Shown here: positions 1 to 7,146 of the stretch, piece by piece | Position numbering within the stretch: position 1 is the first letter of the stretch | Layout: each line of letters opens with the position of its first letter | Assembly: GCA_903857815.1 (NCBI GenBank) | Contig: CAIOGK010000018.1 | Location: 1-19,813, forward strand | Length of the DNA: 19,813 nt | Source of the DNA: Candidatus Falkowiibacteriota bacterium | GTDB taxonomy: Bacteria; Patescibacteriota; Patescibacteriia; Patescibacteriales; UBA12465 | Reading direction: 5' to 3' | Notes under the pieces: model-generated | Told to the model about the DNA's origin: nothing | The model's input: only the letters and a program-made list of their open reading frames with translations | The model's database searches: none | Translations under genes and position numbers: made by a program

Positions 1-76
1 TCAATTTAAGTTAAAGTTCTATTAGCTGAGAAATGTATTTTTTCGGTGTTTTAACTTTATAAGACTAGCAATTAAT

Positions 77-796
77 ATGTCTGGACATTCCAAGTGGGCG
101 ACTACGCATCGCCAAAAAGAACTAGTTGATGCTAAAAGAGGAGCTATTTTTACAAAATTAGCTAACGTAATTACAATCGCCGCAAAAAAAGGTGGTGACC
201 CTAATTCCAACCCGTCTTTAAGGGCGGCTATCGATAAAGGACGGGCATCTAATATGCCTAAAGATAATATTGAACGAGCAATTAAAAAGGGAACTGGAGA
301 ATTAGGCGGGGCTCAGGTAGAGGAGTTATTATATGAAGGAATACTTCCTCCGGGGATTCAAGTCATGGTTAAATGTTTAACTGATAATAAAAATAGAAGT
401 GGTTCTAGTGTGCGTCATTTATTTACGAAAAATGGAGGCGCTTTTGGTGCCGTTGCTTGGAACTTTTCCCAAATGGGAGTTATTAGAATCCCAAACGAAG
501 AAATAAAAGCTAAACATTTAAGTAACGAGGATTTAGAGCTTGAGTTAATTGATCAGGGGGTTGAAGATTTTCAAAAAGAAGAAGAAGGAATTATTGTTTA
601 TACTGAAATTAAAGATTTGCAAAAAATAAAAGAATTTTTAGAAATCAAGGGATTAAAAATTGAACAAGCGGAAATAGAGTCGGTTTCTAAAGAAAAAATA
701 AAAGCCCCAGAGGAAGATAAGGAAAAATTAGAGAAATTTTTTGATGAGCTTGAAGATAATGAGGACGTAAATGATTACTATACTAATCTCAGTTAA
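77..796 (+). CDS. yebC: YebC/PmpR (TACO1) family protein
   Basis: 239 residues, full length for the family (E. coli YebC is about 246). It opens with the signature MSGHSKWAT, followed by the family's DAKRGAIFTKLAN segment and the conserved block around residues 54-75 (kGRASNMPKDNIERAIKKGTGE). The middle domain contains the typical NKNRSGSSVRHLFTKNGG stretch and the C-terminal third is acidic and lysine-rich. YebC proteins were long annotated as transcriptional regulators; the mitochondrial relative TACO1 and more recent bacterial work point to a role in translation, easing ribosome stalling. It acts in the cytoplasm. The ATG at 77 is fixed by the signature N-terminus. No Shine-Dalgarno is visible upstream. 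It is followed after 7 bases by ruvC, the classic bacterial yebC-ruvC pairing, so the two are probably co-transcribed. Identification is secure; the exact cellular role is less so. Confidence 0.96.
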   Translation: MSGHSKWATTHRQKELVDAKRGAIFTKLANVITIAAKKGGDPNSNPSLRAAIDKGRASNMPKDNIERAIKKGTGELGGAQVEELLYEGILPPGIQVMVKCLTDNKNRSGSSVRHLFTKNGGAFGAVAWNFSQMGVIRIPNEEIKAKHLSNEDLELELIDQGVEDFQKEEEGIIVYTEIKDLQKIKEFLEIKGLKIEQAEIESVSKEKIKAPEEDKEKLEKFFDELEDNEDVNDYYTNLS

Positions 797-803
797 TTAT
801 TAA

Positions 804-1298
804 ATGTCAAAAATCATTCTTGGTATTGATCCGGGTATCGCTGATACCGGATACGGGGTGGTTAAAGAGGACGGCGGAAAGCTGTCATGTCTTTGCTATG
901 GAACTATTAAAACTGTCCCGACTGATAATTTGATTACACGTCTTGATATTTTACATAAAGAATTAGATAAGATAATTAAAAAGTATAATCCTGGTCTAGC
1001 CGCTATTGAACAGTTATTCTTTAATAAAAATGTTAGAACCGCCCTTATAGTTGGACAAGCGAGAGGCGTTATTCTCTTAACTTTAAAACAAAATAATATA
1101 TCAATTTGTGAATTTACCCCATCACAGATTAAACAGGCAGTCTCAGCTTATGGAAAGGCTAATAAAAAACAAGTACAAAAAATGGTAAAGCTTATTTTAG
1201 GTTTGAAGGAAATTCCTCAACCCGATGACGCCGCTGATGCTTTAGCAGCTGCAGTTTGTGCTTTAAATTCAAAGTTATGCTTAAAAGTAAAAGATTAA
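804..1298 (+). CDS. ruvC: Crossover junction endodeoxyribonuclease RuvC
   Basis: 164 residues, normal RuvC length. RuvC is the dimeric Mg2+-dependent nuclease that resolves Holliday junctions during homologous recombination, working with the RuvAB branch-migration motor. The RNase H-like fold motifs are all present: GIDPGIADTGYGVV near the N-terminus with D9, the AAIEQLFFNKN segment with E69, and QPDDAADALAAA near the C-terminus with D142 and D145, matching the four acidic catalytic residues of E. coli RuvC (D7, E66, D138, D141). The FTPSQIKQAVSAYGKANKKQVQ stretch is also typical. The gene starts 7 bases after yebC, and its last 22 bases overlap the start of the glycogen synthase gene in another frame. 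ruvA and ruvB do not follow it here, so they must lie elsewhere if present. It looks intact and active. Confidence 0.96.
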   Translation: MSKIILGIDPGIADTGYGVVKEDGGKLSCLCYGTIKTVPTDNLITRLDILHKELDKIIKKYNPGLAAIEQLFFNKNVRTALIVGQARGVILLTLKQNNISICEFTPSQIKQAVSAYGKANKKQVQKMVKLILGLKEIPQPDDAADALAAAVCALNSKLCLKVKD

Positions 1299-2743
1299 AA
1301 ATAGTTCATATTGCTTCTGAAGTCGCTCCATTTTCTAAAACTGGCGGCTTAGGCGATGTGGCGCGTAGTTTGCCCAAAGCTTTAAAACGTCTTGGGCATG
1401 AAGTTGCTATTATTACGCCTTTGTATGGCCGAATGATTGATAAAAAAGAGAAAGGTTTAAAACTTATTTTTAGTGATGTTAATTTGCGTCTCAATAGCCA
1501 AGAAAATATTACTGTAAATTATTGGCAAAGTTATTTAATGGAAGATTTACCGGTATATTTTATAGAATGTAAAAAGTTTTTCTCTAAGCATAAAAAGATT
1601 TATGGTTCCGCTCGTGAGAACGCTCGTTTTTTAGTATTTAATGTTGCTTCTTTGAAACTTTTATCACTTTTAAAATTTGAAGCTGATGTGATTCATTGTC
1701 ATGATTGGCAGACTGGTTTAATCCCTTATTATTTAAAAACCGATTTTAGGTATTCTAAGACTTTAAAAAAAGCGAAGACAGTTTTTACGATTCATAATCT
1801 TATTTTTCAATTTGGTCATAATTGGTGGGAGATTGCTCCGGCAAATAAAGATTATGGTCGTGGAAGAATTCCACATTTGGAAGATCCAAATATCGAGAAT
1901 ATTAATTTTGCCAAGCGAGCAATTATGTCGGCCGATATTATTAATACGGTTAGTGAACAATATCGTAAAGAAATAATGACTAAAAAATTTGGTCAAGATT
2001 TAAATAGAATTTTAAAAAATCGTTCGAGTAAGTTATACGGCATTATTAACGGCATAGATTATAATACTTATAATCCAGCAAAGGATAATACTTTACACAA
2101 GGTGTATTCTGCCGCTGCTTCATTTGCTGGTAAAACTGATAATAAAAAATATCTTCAGAAGAAAATTGGCTTACCAGAGAAAGCTCAAATACCAATTTTA
2201 TGTACAACCTCTCGAGTTACTTTTCAAAAAGGTTTTAACTTGATTTTAAAAATAATTGAGTTATTGCTTAAGCTTGATATTCAATTAGTATTTATGGGTG
2301 ATGGCAATAAGGAATATATTAAACCTATAAAAAAGTTGCAACGTAAATTTCCGAAAAAAATTATTTGGTTACCATTCGATCAAAAAATGGAAACACTTTT
2401 ATATGCCGCGAGCGATTTATTCCTTTTGCCTTCAAATCATGAACCATGCGGAATTAATCAATTAATTGCTATGCGCTATGGTTGCATTCCAATTGTGAGG
2501 GAGATTGGTGGCCTTTATGATACGGTTGAAAATTTTAATCCAGCTACGAAACAGGGAACAGGATTTACTTTTAAGTCAGAAGACCAAAATCTTTTTTATG
2601 GCACTATTATTCGGGCCTTAGAAAACTATCATCATAAAACTTCTTGGAATAGTTTAGTAAAAACGGCCATGCAGCAGTCTAATAGTTGGGAGATTCCAGC
2701 AAAAAAATATGTTGAATTATATCGCAAAGTGTTAAAGAAATAA
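1277..2743 (+). CDS. glgA: Glycogen/starch synthase, GT5 family
   Basis: 488 residues from the ATG at 1277. An upstream in-frame TTG at 1256 would add 7 residues, but the family N-terminus (KIVHIASEVAPFSKTGGLGDV) fits the later start. Glycogen synthase adds glucose from ADP- or UDP-glucose to the non-reducing end of an alpha-1,4-glucan in the cytoplasm. Visible motifs in order: KTGGLGDV nucleotide-sugar loop (K21), HCHDWQTGLIP (140-150), TIHNLIFQ (171-178), TVSEQY, GIINGIDYNTYNP (255-267), TSRVTFQKGF with R313 and K318, and the C-terminal SNHEPCGINQLIAMRYG with E389, then REIGGLYDTV. These cover both Rossmann halves of a GT-B fold and all key residues look intact. It overlaps ruvC by 22 bases and is followed after 4 bases by a GH57 gene, which suggests joint alpha-glucan metabolism. 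No ADP-glucose pyrophosphorylase gene is in the window, so the donor sugar cannot be judged. Confidence 0.93.
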   Translation: MLKSKRLKIVHIASEVAPFSKTGGLGDVARSLPKALKRLGHEVAIITPLYGRMIDKKEKGLKLIFSDVNLRLNSQENITVNYWQSYLMEDLPVYFIECKKFFSKHKKIYGSARENARFLVFNVASLKLLSLLKFEADVIHCHDWQTGLIPYYLKTDFRYSKTLKKAKTVFTIHNLIFQFGHNWWEIAPANKDYGRGRIPHLEDPNIENINFAKRAIMSADIINTVSEQYRKEIMTKKFGQDLNRILKNRSSKLYGIINGIDYNTYNPAKDNTLHKVYSAAASFAGKTDNKKYLQKKIGLPEKAQIPILCTTSRVTFQKGFNLILKIIELLLKLDIQLVFMGDGNKEYIKPIKKLQRKFPKKIIWLPFDQKMETLLYAASDLFLLPSNHEPCGINQLIAMRYGCIPIVREIGGLYDTVENFNPATKQGTGFTFKSEDQNLFYGTIIRALENYHHKTSWNSLVKTAMQQSNSWEIPAKKYVELYRKVLKK

Positions 2744-2747
2744 ATTT

Positions 2748-3935
2748 ATGAAATGGATTAATTTTCTTCATTTTTATCAACCAGCGAATATCGAATCTTA
2801 TAGCGTTCAAAAAGCTTTAGATAAAAGTTATTATCGCTTACTTCGATTAATGGAAGAAAATTCTAATTTAAGAATGACTTGGAATATTTCTGGTTGCTTG
2901 TTAGTTAGAATAGAAGATGAAAAAAAGATTGATTTTATAAATCGACTTAGTAAATTGGTAAAATCCGGTCGCATTGAGTTAACGGGGTCGGCTGCTTATC
3001 ATGGGTTTCTTCCGCTTCTTCCAGAATTTGAAGTTATTAGACAGATTAAGGAAAATGAAAAAACATTAAAAAAATATTTTGGTAGCAAATTTAAGCCAGA
3101 CGGTTTCTTTTTGCCGGAAATGGCGTATTCTGTAGCCGTTGCTAAAATAGTTAAAAAACTTGGATATAAATGGATAGTTCTTGATGAAATTGCTTATGAT
3201 GGCGGGAAAAGTCGCCCCAATTTTAATTTATTTTATATCGATAAAAATAGTAACTTAAAGGTTATTTTTAGGAATCGTGAATTTTCTAGCTCTTATCCTC
3301 CTGATAGGCTGATGATTGAAGTTAAAAAACTAAAAACAGAAATTGATATAGTATGTACGGCAACTGATGCTGAACTATATGGGTTAAGACATGAGGACCC
3401 AACGGCCGAACTAGAAAGAGTTGTTAAAATTAAAAAACTAGTGACGGAAACAATATCGGAATTTATAAGTAGAATATCTTTAAAAAATGTTAAGTTAGAA
3501 AAAATTGAAGTCGTTCCTTGCTCTTGGGAGTCTAGTCGTAAAGAAATTGCATCTCAAGAACCTTTCAAATTATGGTTTGATAAAAAAAATAAAATTCATA
3601 ATTATCTTTGGAAGTTTACTAATTTAGCTCTATCTTTAGATAGTAAATATAAGAAGGATAAAAATTATGAATGGTTTAAATGGCATTTGGTTCGCGGAAT
3701 TGCGAGTTGTACTTTTTGGTGGGCAAGTGCTAAAGATTTTTCTAAAATTTTTGGTCCCTATGCTTGGAGCCCGGACGGTATTGAGCGCGGGCTTGAAGAT
3801 TTAGTTCGTTCTGTTAGATCCCTAAATGATCCGAAAACTAAAAAATATAAGTTACAGGCGGAAAAATATTATTTAAAAATTAAAAAACTTATTTGGGAAG
3901 AGCACTGGAAAAAACATTGGAAAAAAATAGTTTAA
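2748..3935 (+). CDS. Glycoside hydrolase family 57 protein (amylase/glucanotransferase-like)
   Basis: 395 residues, a short GH57 enzyme consisting mainly of the (beta/alpha)7 barrel domain. The conserved GH57 regions can be followed: LHFYQPAN at the N-terminus (region 1, HxxQP), GRIELTGSAAYHG at 74-86 (region 2), GFFLPEMAYS at 119-128 (region 3) with E124 as expected nucleophile, and TATDAELYG at 204-212 (region 4) with D207 as expected acid/base. Both catalytic positions are therefore retained. The C-terminal part has a tryptophan-rich segment (RGIASCTFWWASAKDF) and a motif PYAWSPDGIERGLEDLV that I do not recognise. GH57 members act on alpha-glucans as alpha-amylase, 4-alpha-glucanotransferase, branching enzyme or amylopullulanase; the sequence alone does not settle which. 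Directly after glgA (4-base gap), a branching, trimming or disproportionating role on the same polymer is likely. No signal peptide is seen, so it is probably cytoplasmic. Confidence 0.85.
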   Translation: MKWINFLHFYQPANIESYSVQKALDKSYYRLLRLMEENSNLRMTWNISGCLLVRIEDEKKIDFINRLSKLVKSGRIELTGSAAYHGFLPLLPEFEVIRQIKENEKTLKKYFGSKFKPDGFFLPEMAYSVAVAKIVKKLGYKWIVLDEIAYDGGKSRPNFNLFYIDKNSNLKVIFRNREFSSSYPPDRLMIEVKKLKTEIDIVCTATDAELYGLRHEDPTAELERVVKIKKLVTETISEFISRISLKNVKLEKIEVVPCSWESSRKEIASQEPFKLWFDKKNKIHNYLWKFTNLALSLDSKYKKDKNYEWFKWHLVRGIASCTFWWASAKDFSKIFGPYAWSPDGIERGLEDLVRSVRSLNDPKTKKYKLQAEKYYLKIKKLIWEEHWKKHWKKIV

Positions 3936-3954
3936 TTCCAGGATTATAAAAGTT

Positions 3955-4977
3955 ATGAACAAGATTTTACAGTTATTTGACGAAGAATATGTTTTAGCCA
4001 TGTTTCGTCGTAAGCTATTGCCGTTATATCCGGATTTTTCTGGAATAGAAAAAATAGTTATTAAGCCTTACAAAAGGCTAGTTTGGACTACTACCTATCA
4101 TGTCGTAGTTGGCTTTGATATTTATTTTTCCAGCCCAGAAGGAAAAACTACAAAAATTTTAGTAGTTTGTTCGGCTCATAGTGATGAGCCTCGTGATAAT
4201 GTTTTTCAGGCAATGAAATATCTTTGGGAGCGAGATTTTAATCAAGGGGACATAGATATACCGCATCCGCTTTTTTACTCTGAATACTTCCGCGGGACTT
4301 TTTATCGAGGAATTAATGGAGAAAATTTGCTTTATTATATTAAAGAAAAAAATTATAAAGAAGTTGAACGACTTTTACCTTTTGCCGCTGAACTTTTTGC
4401 TAGACTTCACAGATTGCCAGCCGGAACTTCCGCTAATTTTAATCCGATGAATTCCCGTATTAAAACTGTTATTCCTGGAGTTGATACAATTTTAAGAGAA
4501 ATGTCTTTACGTTATAATCAAAAATTTGATGAAGATTTAAGAAAAATTTATCATTATTTTATTTCTAAAGAAGAAAAATTTTTTGAAAATCAATTAGAGC
4601 TTAGCTTAATTCATGGCGACGCTCATACGGAAAACATTATTAAAACTGGAGAGAATCGTATCGGTTTAATTGATTTTACCGATTTTTGTTTAGGCGATTT
4701 TGCTCGAGATATAGGAACATTTCTTCAGCAGCTAGAGTATAAACTAGTAACTAAAAATAAAGATCAGAAAATGGCTGAAAAATTAAAAAAGATTTTTTTG
4801 TCGGCCTATCTATCATATTCTGGTTTAAAACTAGATAGTAGTTTGCAGGAAAGAATCAATCTTTATTATAACTTTACTGCGATTAGAACTTCCGCTTTTT
4901 TATTTTTAAAGCACGATTGTGATCCTAAGCGGGCCGAAGAGTTGCTTTATCAGGTTAAAGCTAACTTAAAGTTATAA
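3955..4977 (+). CDS. Aminoglycoside/choline phosphotransferase-fold (APH) family protein
   Basis: 340 residues. The C-lobe carries a clear APH-family catalytic loop, LIHGDAHTEN (residues 219-227, D222 as base, N227 for metal), followed by the DFG-like LIDFTDFCLGDFARDIGTF (D240, D243), which is the hallmark of PF01636 small-molecule kinases such as aminoglycoside, choline, maltose and fructosamine kinases. The N-lobe is recognisable by strand pattern, but the place where the ATP-anchoring beta-3 lysine is usual reads ILVVCSAHSDEPR, without an obvious lysine. Substrate unknown. It lies between the GH57 gene (19-base gap) and the pyruvyl transferase-like gene, which it overlaps by one base (TAATG), suggesting translational coupling. 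By context it may phosphorylate a sugar or polymer precursor; resistance to aminoglycosides is not implied. A weak AGGA occurs 11 bases before the ATG. Confidence 0.78.
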   Translation: MNKILQLFDEEYVLAMFRRKLLPLYPDFSGIEKIVIKPYKRLVWTTTYHVVVGFDIYFSSPEGKTTKILVVCSAHSDEPRDNVFQAMKYLWERDFNQGDIDIPHPLFYSEYFRGTFYRGINGENLLYYIKEKNYKEVERLLPFAAELFARLHRLPAGTSANFNPMNSRIKTVIPGVDTILREMSLRYNQKFDEDLRKIYHYFISKEEKFFENQLELSLIHGDAHTENIIKTGENRIGLIDFTDFCLGDFARDIGTFLQQLEYKLVTKNKDQKMAEKLKKIFLSAYLSYSGLKLDSSLQERINLYYNFTAIRTSAFLFLKHDCDPKRAEELLYQVKANLKL

Positions 4978-6035
4978 TGTTAAAAAATAAGATAATAAAA
5001 ATTGCGCATATCCACGTTTGGGATAAAAATAATAAAGGCGACTACGCGATAGTTTTAGCTGTTCAGGAAATTTTACGTAAAAATTTCCCAGGCGTAAAAA
5101 TTAGCAATTTCCCAGTTGAGGTTTTAAAAAATTATAATAAACAATCTTTAAAGAAACTCAATCAAGCGGACCTTATTATTATTGGGGGCGGCGGCATCTT
5201 TTATTCTTATTTTTTGCCGTTTAATTTAGATATGATTGCTGAAATTTCTAAACCCGTTTTTTTATTTGGATTGGGTTATATAAAAGAAGTTGATGCGCCT
5301 TTATGGCAACAAGATAAAATTGATAGCGTTGTCGCCTTAGCTGAAAAAGCGACGGGAATTGGAGTTCGAGATTTAAATACCAAGAGATTTTTGGTTACCA
5401 ATGGTCTTAAATCGGCAAGGATAAATGTTATTGGCGATCCCGCAGCCTTTCTATTTGAGAAAAAAATAAAATTTTCAACATTAAAAAAATTAAATCTTAA
5501 AACTCGAAAATTAAAAGTTGGTTTAAATCTAAATTATTCCGGTTGGTTGGGTTTTGGAAAATGGCGTGAAGATATTCTACGTTCTTATCAAGAAGTTGCT
5601 TATTATTTTCAACAAGAGTTTGGGGCGGAAATATATTATATTAAACATCATCCTGGTGAAAATAATATTTATCCAGAATTAAAAATTAAAAATCTTAAAT
5701 TAGTTGATTTGCAGCCTAATGAACAAAAATATGTTTATGGAAAGCTGGATATTATAATTGGGATGATGCTCCATGTTGGTGTGATGTCATTTGGAGCTTT
5801 AACTCCGGAAATAAGTGTTGCTTATGATATTAGAAATTATGGTTTTGCGGAATTTATTAAACATCCCGAATTAGTCGTAGATTTAGAAAAACTGAAAAGT
5901 GGAGAATTACTTAAACGTGTAAAAATGGTTATGAAAAATAAAGTTGTTTATAAAAATAACTTTGCTTTTAAGAAAGGTGAAATAAATCAAAATTTTAATA
6001 ATTTTATTAGAGAAATTAAAAATAATTTAAATTAA
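4977..6035 (+). CDS. Polysaccharide pyruvyl transferase family protein
   Basis: 352 residues matching the PF04230 layout. Key features: DKNNKGDYAIVLAVQEIL near the N-terminus (the NxGD loop), ADLIIIGGGGIFYS at 64-77 (glycine-rich loop), FLFGLGYIKEVDAPLW at 95-110, GIGVRDLNTKRFL (127-139), INVIGDPAAFLF (149-160), and a C-terminal GMMLHVGVMSFGALTPEISVAYD followed by GFAEFIKHPE, similar to the family's donor-binding half. Relatives include CsaB, which adds a pyruvate ketal to cell-wall polysaccharide for S-layer anchoring, and WcaK/AmsJ of exopolysaccharide clusters. The enzymes transfer pyruvate from phosphoenolpyruvate to a sugar. No membrane segment is visible. It starts inside the stop codon of the kinase-like gene. 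The usual arginine of the C-terminal RLHA-type motif is replaced (MLHV), so activity should not be assumed. Confidence 0.82.
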   Translation: MLKNKIIKIAHIHVWDKNNKGDYAIVLAVQEILRKNFPGVKISNFPVEVLKNYNKQSLKKLNQADLIIIGGGGIFYSYFLPFNLDMIAEISKPVFLFGLGYIKEVDAPLWQQDKIDSVVALAEKATGIGVRDLNTKRFLVTNGLKSARINVIGDPAAFLFEKKIKFSTLKKLNLKTRKLKVGLNLNYSGWLGFGKWREDILRSYQEVAYYFQQEFGAEIYYIKHHPGENNIYPELKIKNLKLVDLQPNEQKYVYGKLDIIIGMMLHVGVMSFGALTPEISVAYDIRNYGFAEFIKHPELVVDLEKLKSGELLKRVKMVMKNKVVYKNNFAFKKGEINQNFNNFIREIKNNLN

Positions 6036-6045
6036 TATATCAGAT

Positions 6046-7071
6046 ATGTTGTTCGCTAGTTCGGCTCCTAAAAATTCTATTTCTGGCCTCCTGCCTATTA
6101 TTGCGGCTTTCTTTGGAAATGCCGTTGTTTGTGTGGCTAAGTTTGTTGGTTTTATTATGACTGGTTCCGGGGCGATGTTTTCTGAGGCAGTTCATAGCTT
6201 TGCAGATACGGCTAATCAATCGTTATTAATTATTGGTGTTAAAAAGACAAAGAAACAGCCTAACCATCTTTTTCCTTATGGATATGGTCGGGAGAGATTT
6301 ATTTGGGCACTGATTTCTGCTTGTGGAATTTTCTTTATTGGCGCTGGCGTTACTATTTATCATGGTGTTGACTCTTTAATTAATAAGCCGGAAATACATT
6401 TTAATATTTGGAATTTATATATTTTGTTAGCCGCTTTTATTATTGAATCCTTTACTTTGTGGCTGGCGTTTAAAGATGTTCGTAAACATTTTCCGACTGA
6501 TACTTGGGGAGATATTTTTAATAAGGCTGACCCGACTACTTTAGCTGTTATTTATGAAGACGGGTTAGCGGTAATTGGCGTTGCCTTAGCTGGTCTTAGC
6601 ATTGTTTTGTCTAAAATAACCGGTCAAATATTTTGGGATGCCGTTGGTTCAATAGCTATTGGTGTTTCTTTGGGTATCGCAGCAATTATTTTAATTGCTA
6701 AAAATCGCAATTATTTAATTACCAGGTGTATTCCGGAGGAAGATGAAAAATTAGTATTACAGGTTTTAAATAGTGAGCCAACGATTGAAAAAGTTTTAGA
6801 TTTTAAGTCGGCCGTTTTAGACGTTGATAAATATTTAATAAAATGTGATATTGAGTTTAATGCCTCAGCTTTAATGAAAGAATTTAATAAACATCATTTT
6901 TTAGAAAATGAATATGAGGATGTTAAGGAAAGTTATGAAAATTTTTTAAAGTTTTCTGTTGAGTATATGGATAGAGTTCCTAGGTTGGTTGGAAAAAAGA
7001 TCGATGATATTGAGAAAAAAATTCGCGCCAAAGTTCCAGAGGCAATATTTATTGATATTGAGATTAATTGA
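6046..7071 (+). CDS. Cation diffusion facilitator (CDF) family metal transporter, ZnT9-like
   Basis: 341 residues with about six hydrophobic segments in the first 215 residues and a cytoplasmic C-terminal domain, the usual CDF plan. CDF proteins exchange protons for divalent metals (Zn, Fe, Mn, Co) across the cytoplasmic membrane. The TM2 metal motif is clear in SEAVHSFADTANQ (H50, D54). The segment HLFPYGYGRERFIWALISACGIFFIGAGVTIYHG (74-107) and the TM5 motif VIYEDGLAVIGV (168-179), with ED in place of the usual HxxxD, resemble the ZnT9/SLC30A9 branch rather than FieF or CzcD. The C-terminal tail is long and charged. The start ATG is 10 bases after the pyruvyl transferase-like gene, so it may be the last gene of that transcript. 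It ends in TGA, the only TGA stop among the complete genes here. The metal transported cannot be told from sequence. Confidence 0.92.
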   Translation: MLFASSAPKNSISGLLPIIAAFFGNAVVCVAKFVGFIMTGSGAMFSEAVHSFADTANQSLLIIGVKKTKKQPNHLFPYGYGRERFIWALISACGIFFIGAGVTIYHGVDSLINKPEIHFNIWNLYILLAAFIIESFTLWLAFKDVRKHFPTDTWGDIFNKADPTTLAVIYEDGLAVIGVALAGLSIVLSKITGQIFWDAVGSIAIGVSLGIAAIILIAKNRNYLITRCIPEEDEKLVLQVLNSEPTIEKVLDFKSAVLDVDKYLIKCDIEFNASALMKEFNKHHFLENEYEDVKESYENFLKFSVEYMDRVPRLVGKKIDDIEKKIRAKVPEAIFIDIEIN

Positions 7072-7089
7072 GTTGCCTTTTTAATTTTG

Positions 7090-7098
7090 TGCTATAAT
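7090..7098 (+). promoter_or_regulatory. Extended -10 promoter upstream of ftsK
   Basis: The sequence TGCTATAAT is a perfect extended -10 element (TGn + TATAAT, the hexamer at 7093-7098). No well-placed -35 exists: TTGAGT at 7068-7073 gives a 19-base spacer and TTGCCT at 7073-7078 only 14, but extended -10 promoters can do without one. Transcription would begin near 7105, giving a leader of about 42 bases before the ftsK ATG. It sits in the only sizeable gap (75 bases) between the CDF gene and ftsK and would start the ftsK, coiled-coil and Mur ligase transcript. Confidence 0.7.
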
Positions 7099-7146
7099 TC
7101 ATATATATTTGAGTTATTTATGACTCTATAAATTAGGTTTACTAAT

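Noticed and set aside
1..76. TATAAG at 58-63 as a promoter for yebC, and the end of an earlier gene at the window start
   Set aside because: No acceptable -35 at 16-18 bases; all three + frames hit stops within the first 25 bases, so no upstream gene can be supported.
1256..1276. TTG start for glgA giving seven extra residues
   Set aside because: The family N-terminus fits the ATG at 1277 better and the TTG would only lengthen the overlap with ruvC.
7111..7126. Small inverted repeat GAGTTA/TGACTC in the ftsK leader
   Set aside because: Six pairs with one wobble in AT-rich sequence; no added evidence for function.
7069..7131. TGA at the CDF stop read as glycine (alternative code)
   Set aside because: Read-through would cross the ftsK promoter into a 19-codon unrelated tail; the CDF protein is already full length.
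7120..7131. Three-codon upstream open frame (ATG ACT CTA TAA) in the ftsK leader
   Set aside because: Too short to support without data; could be chance in AT-rich DNA.
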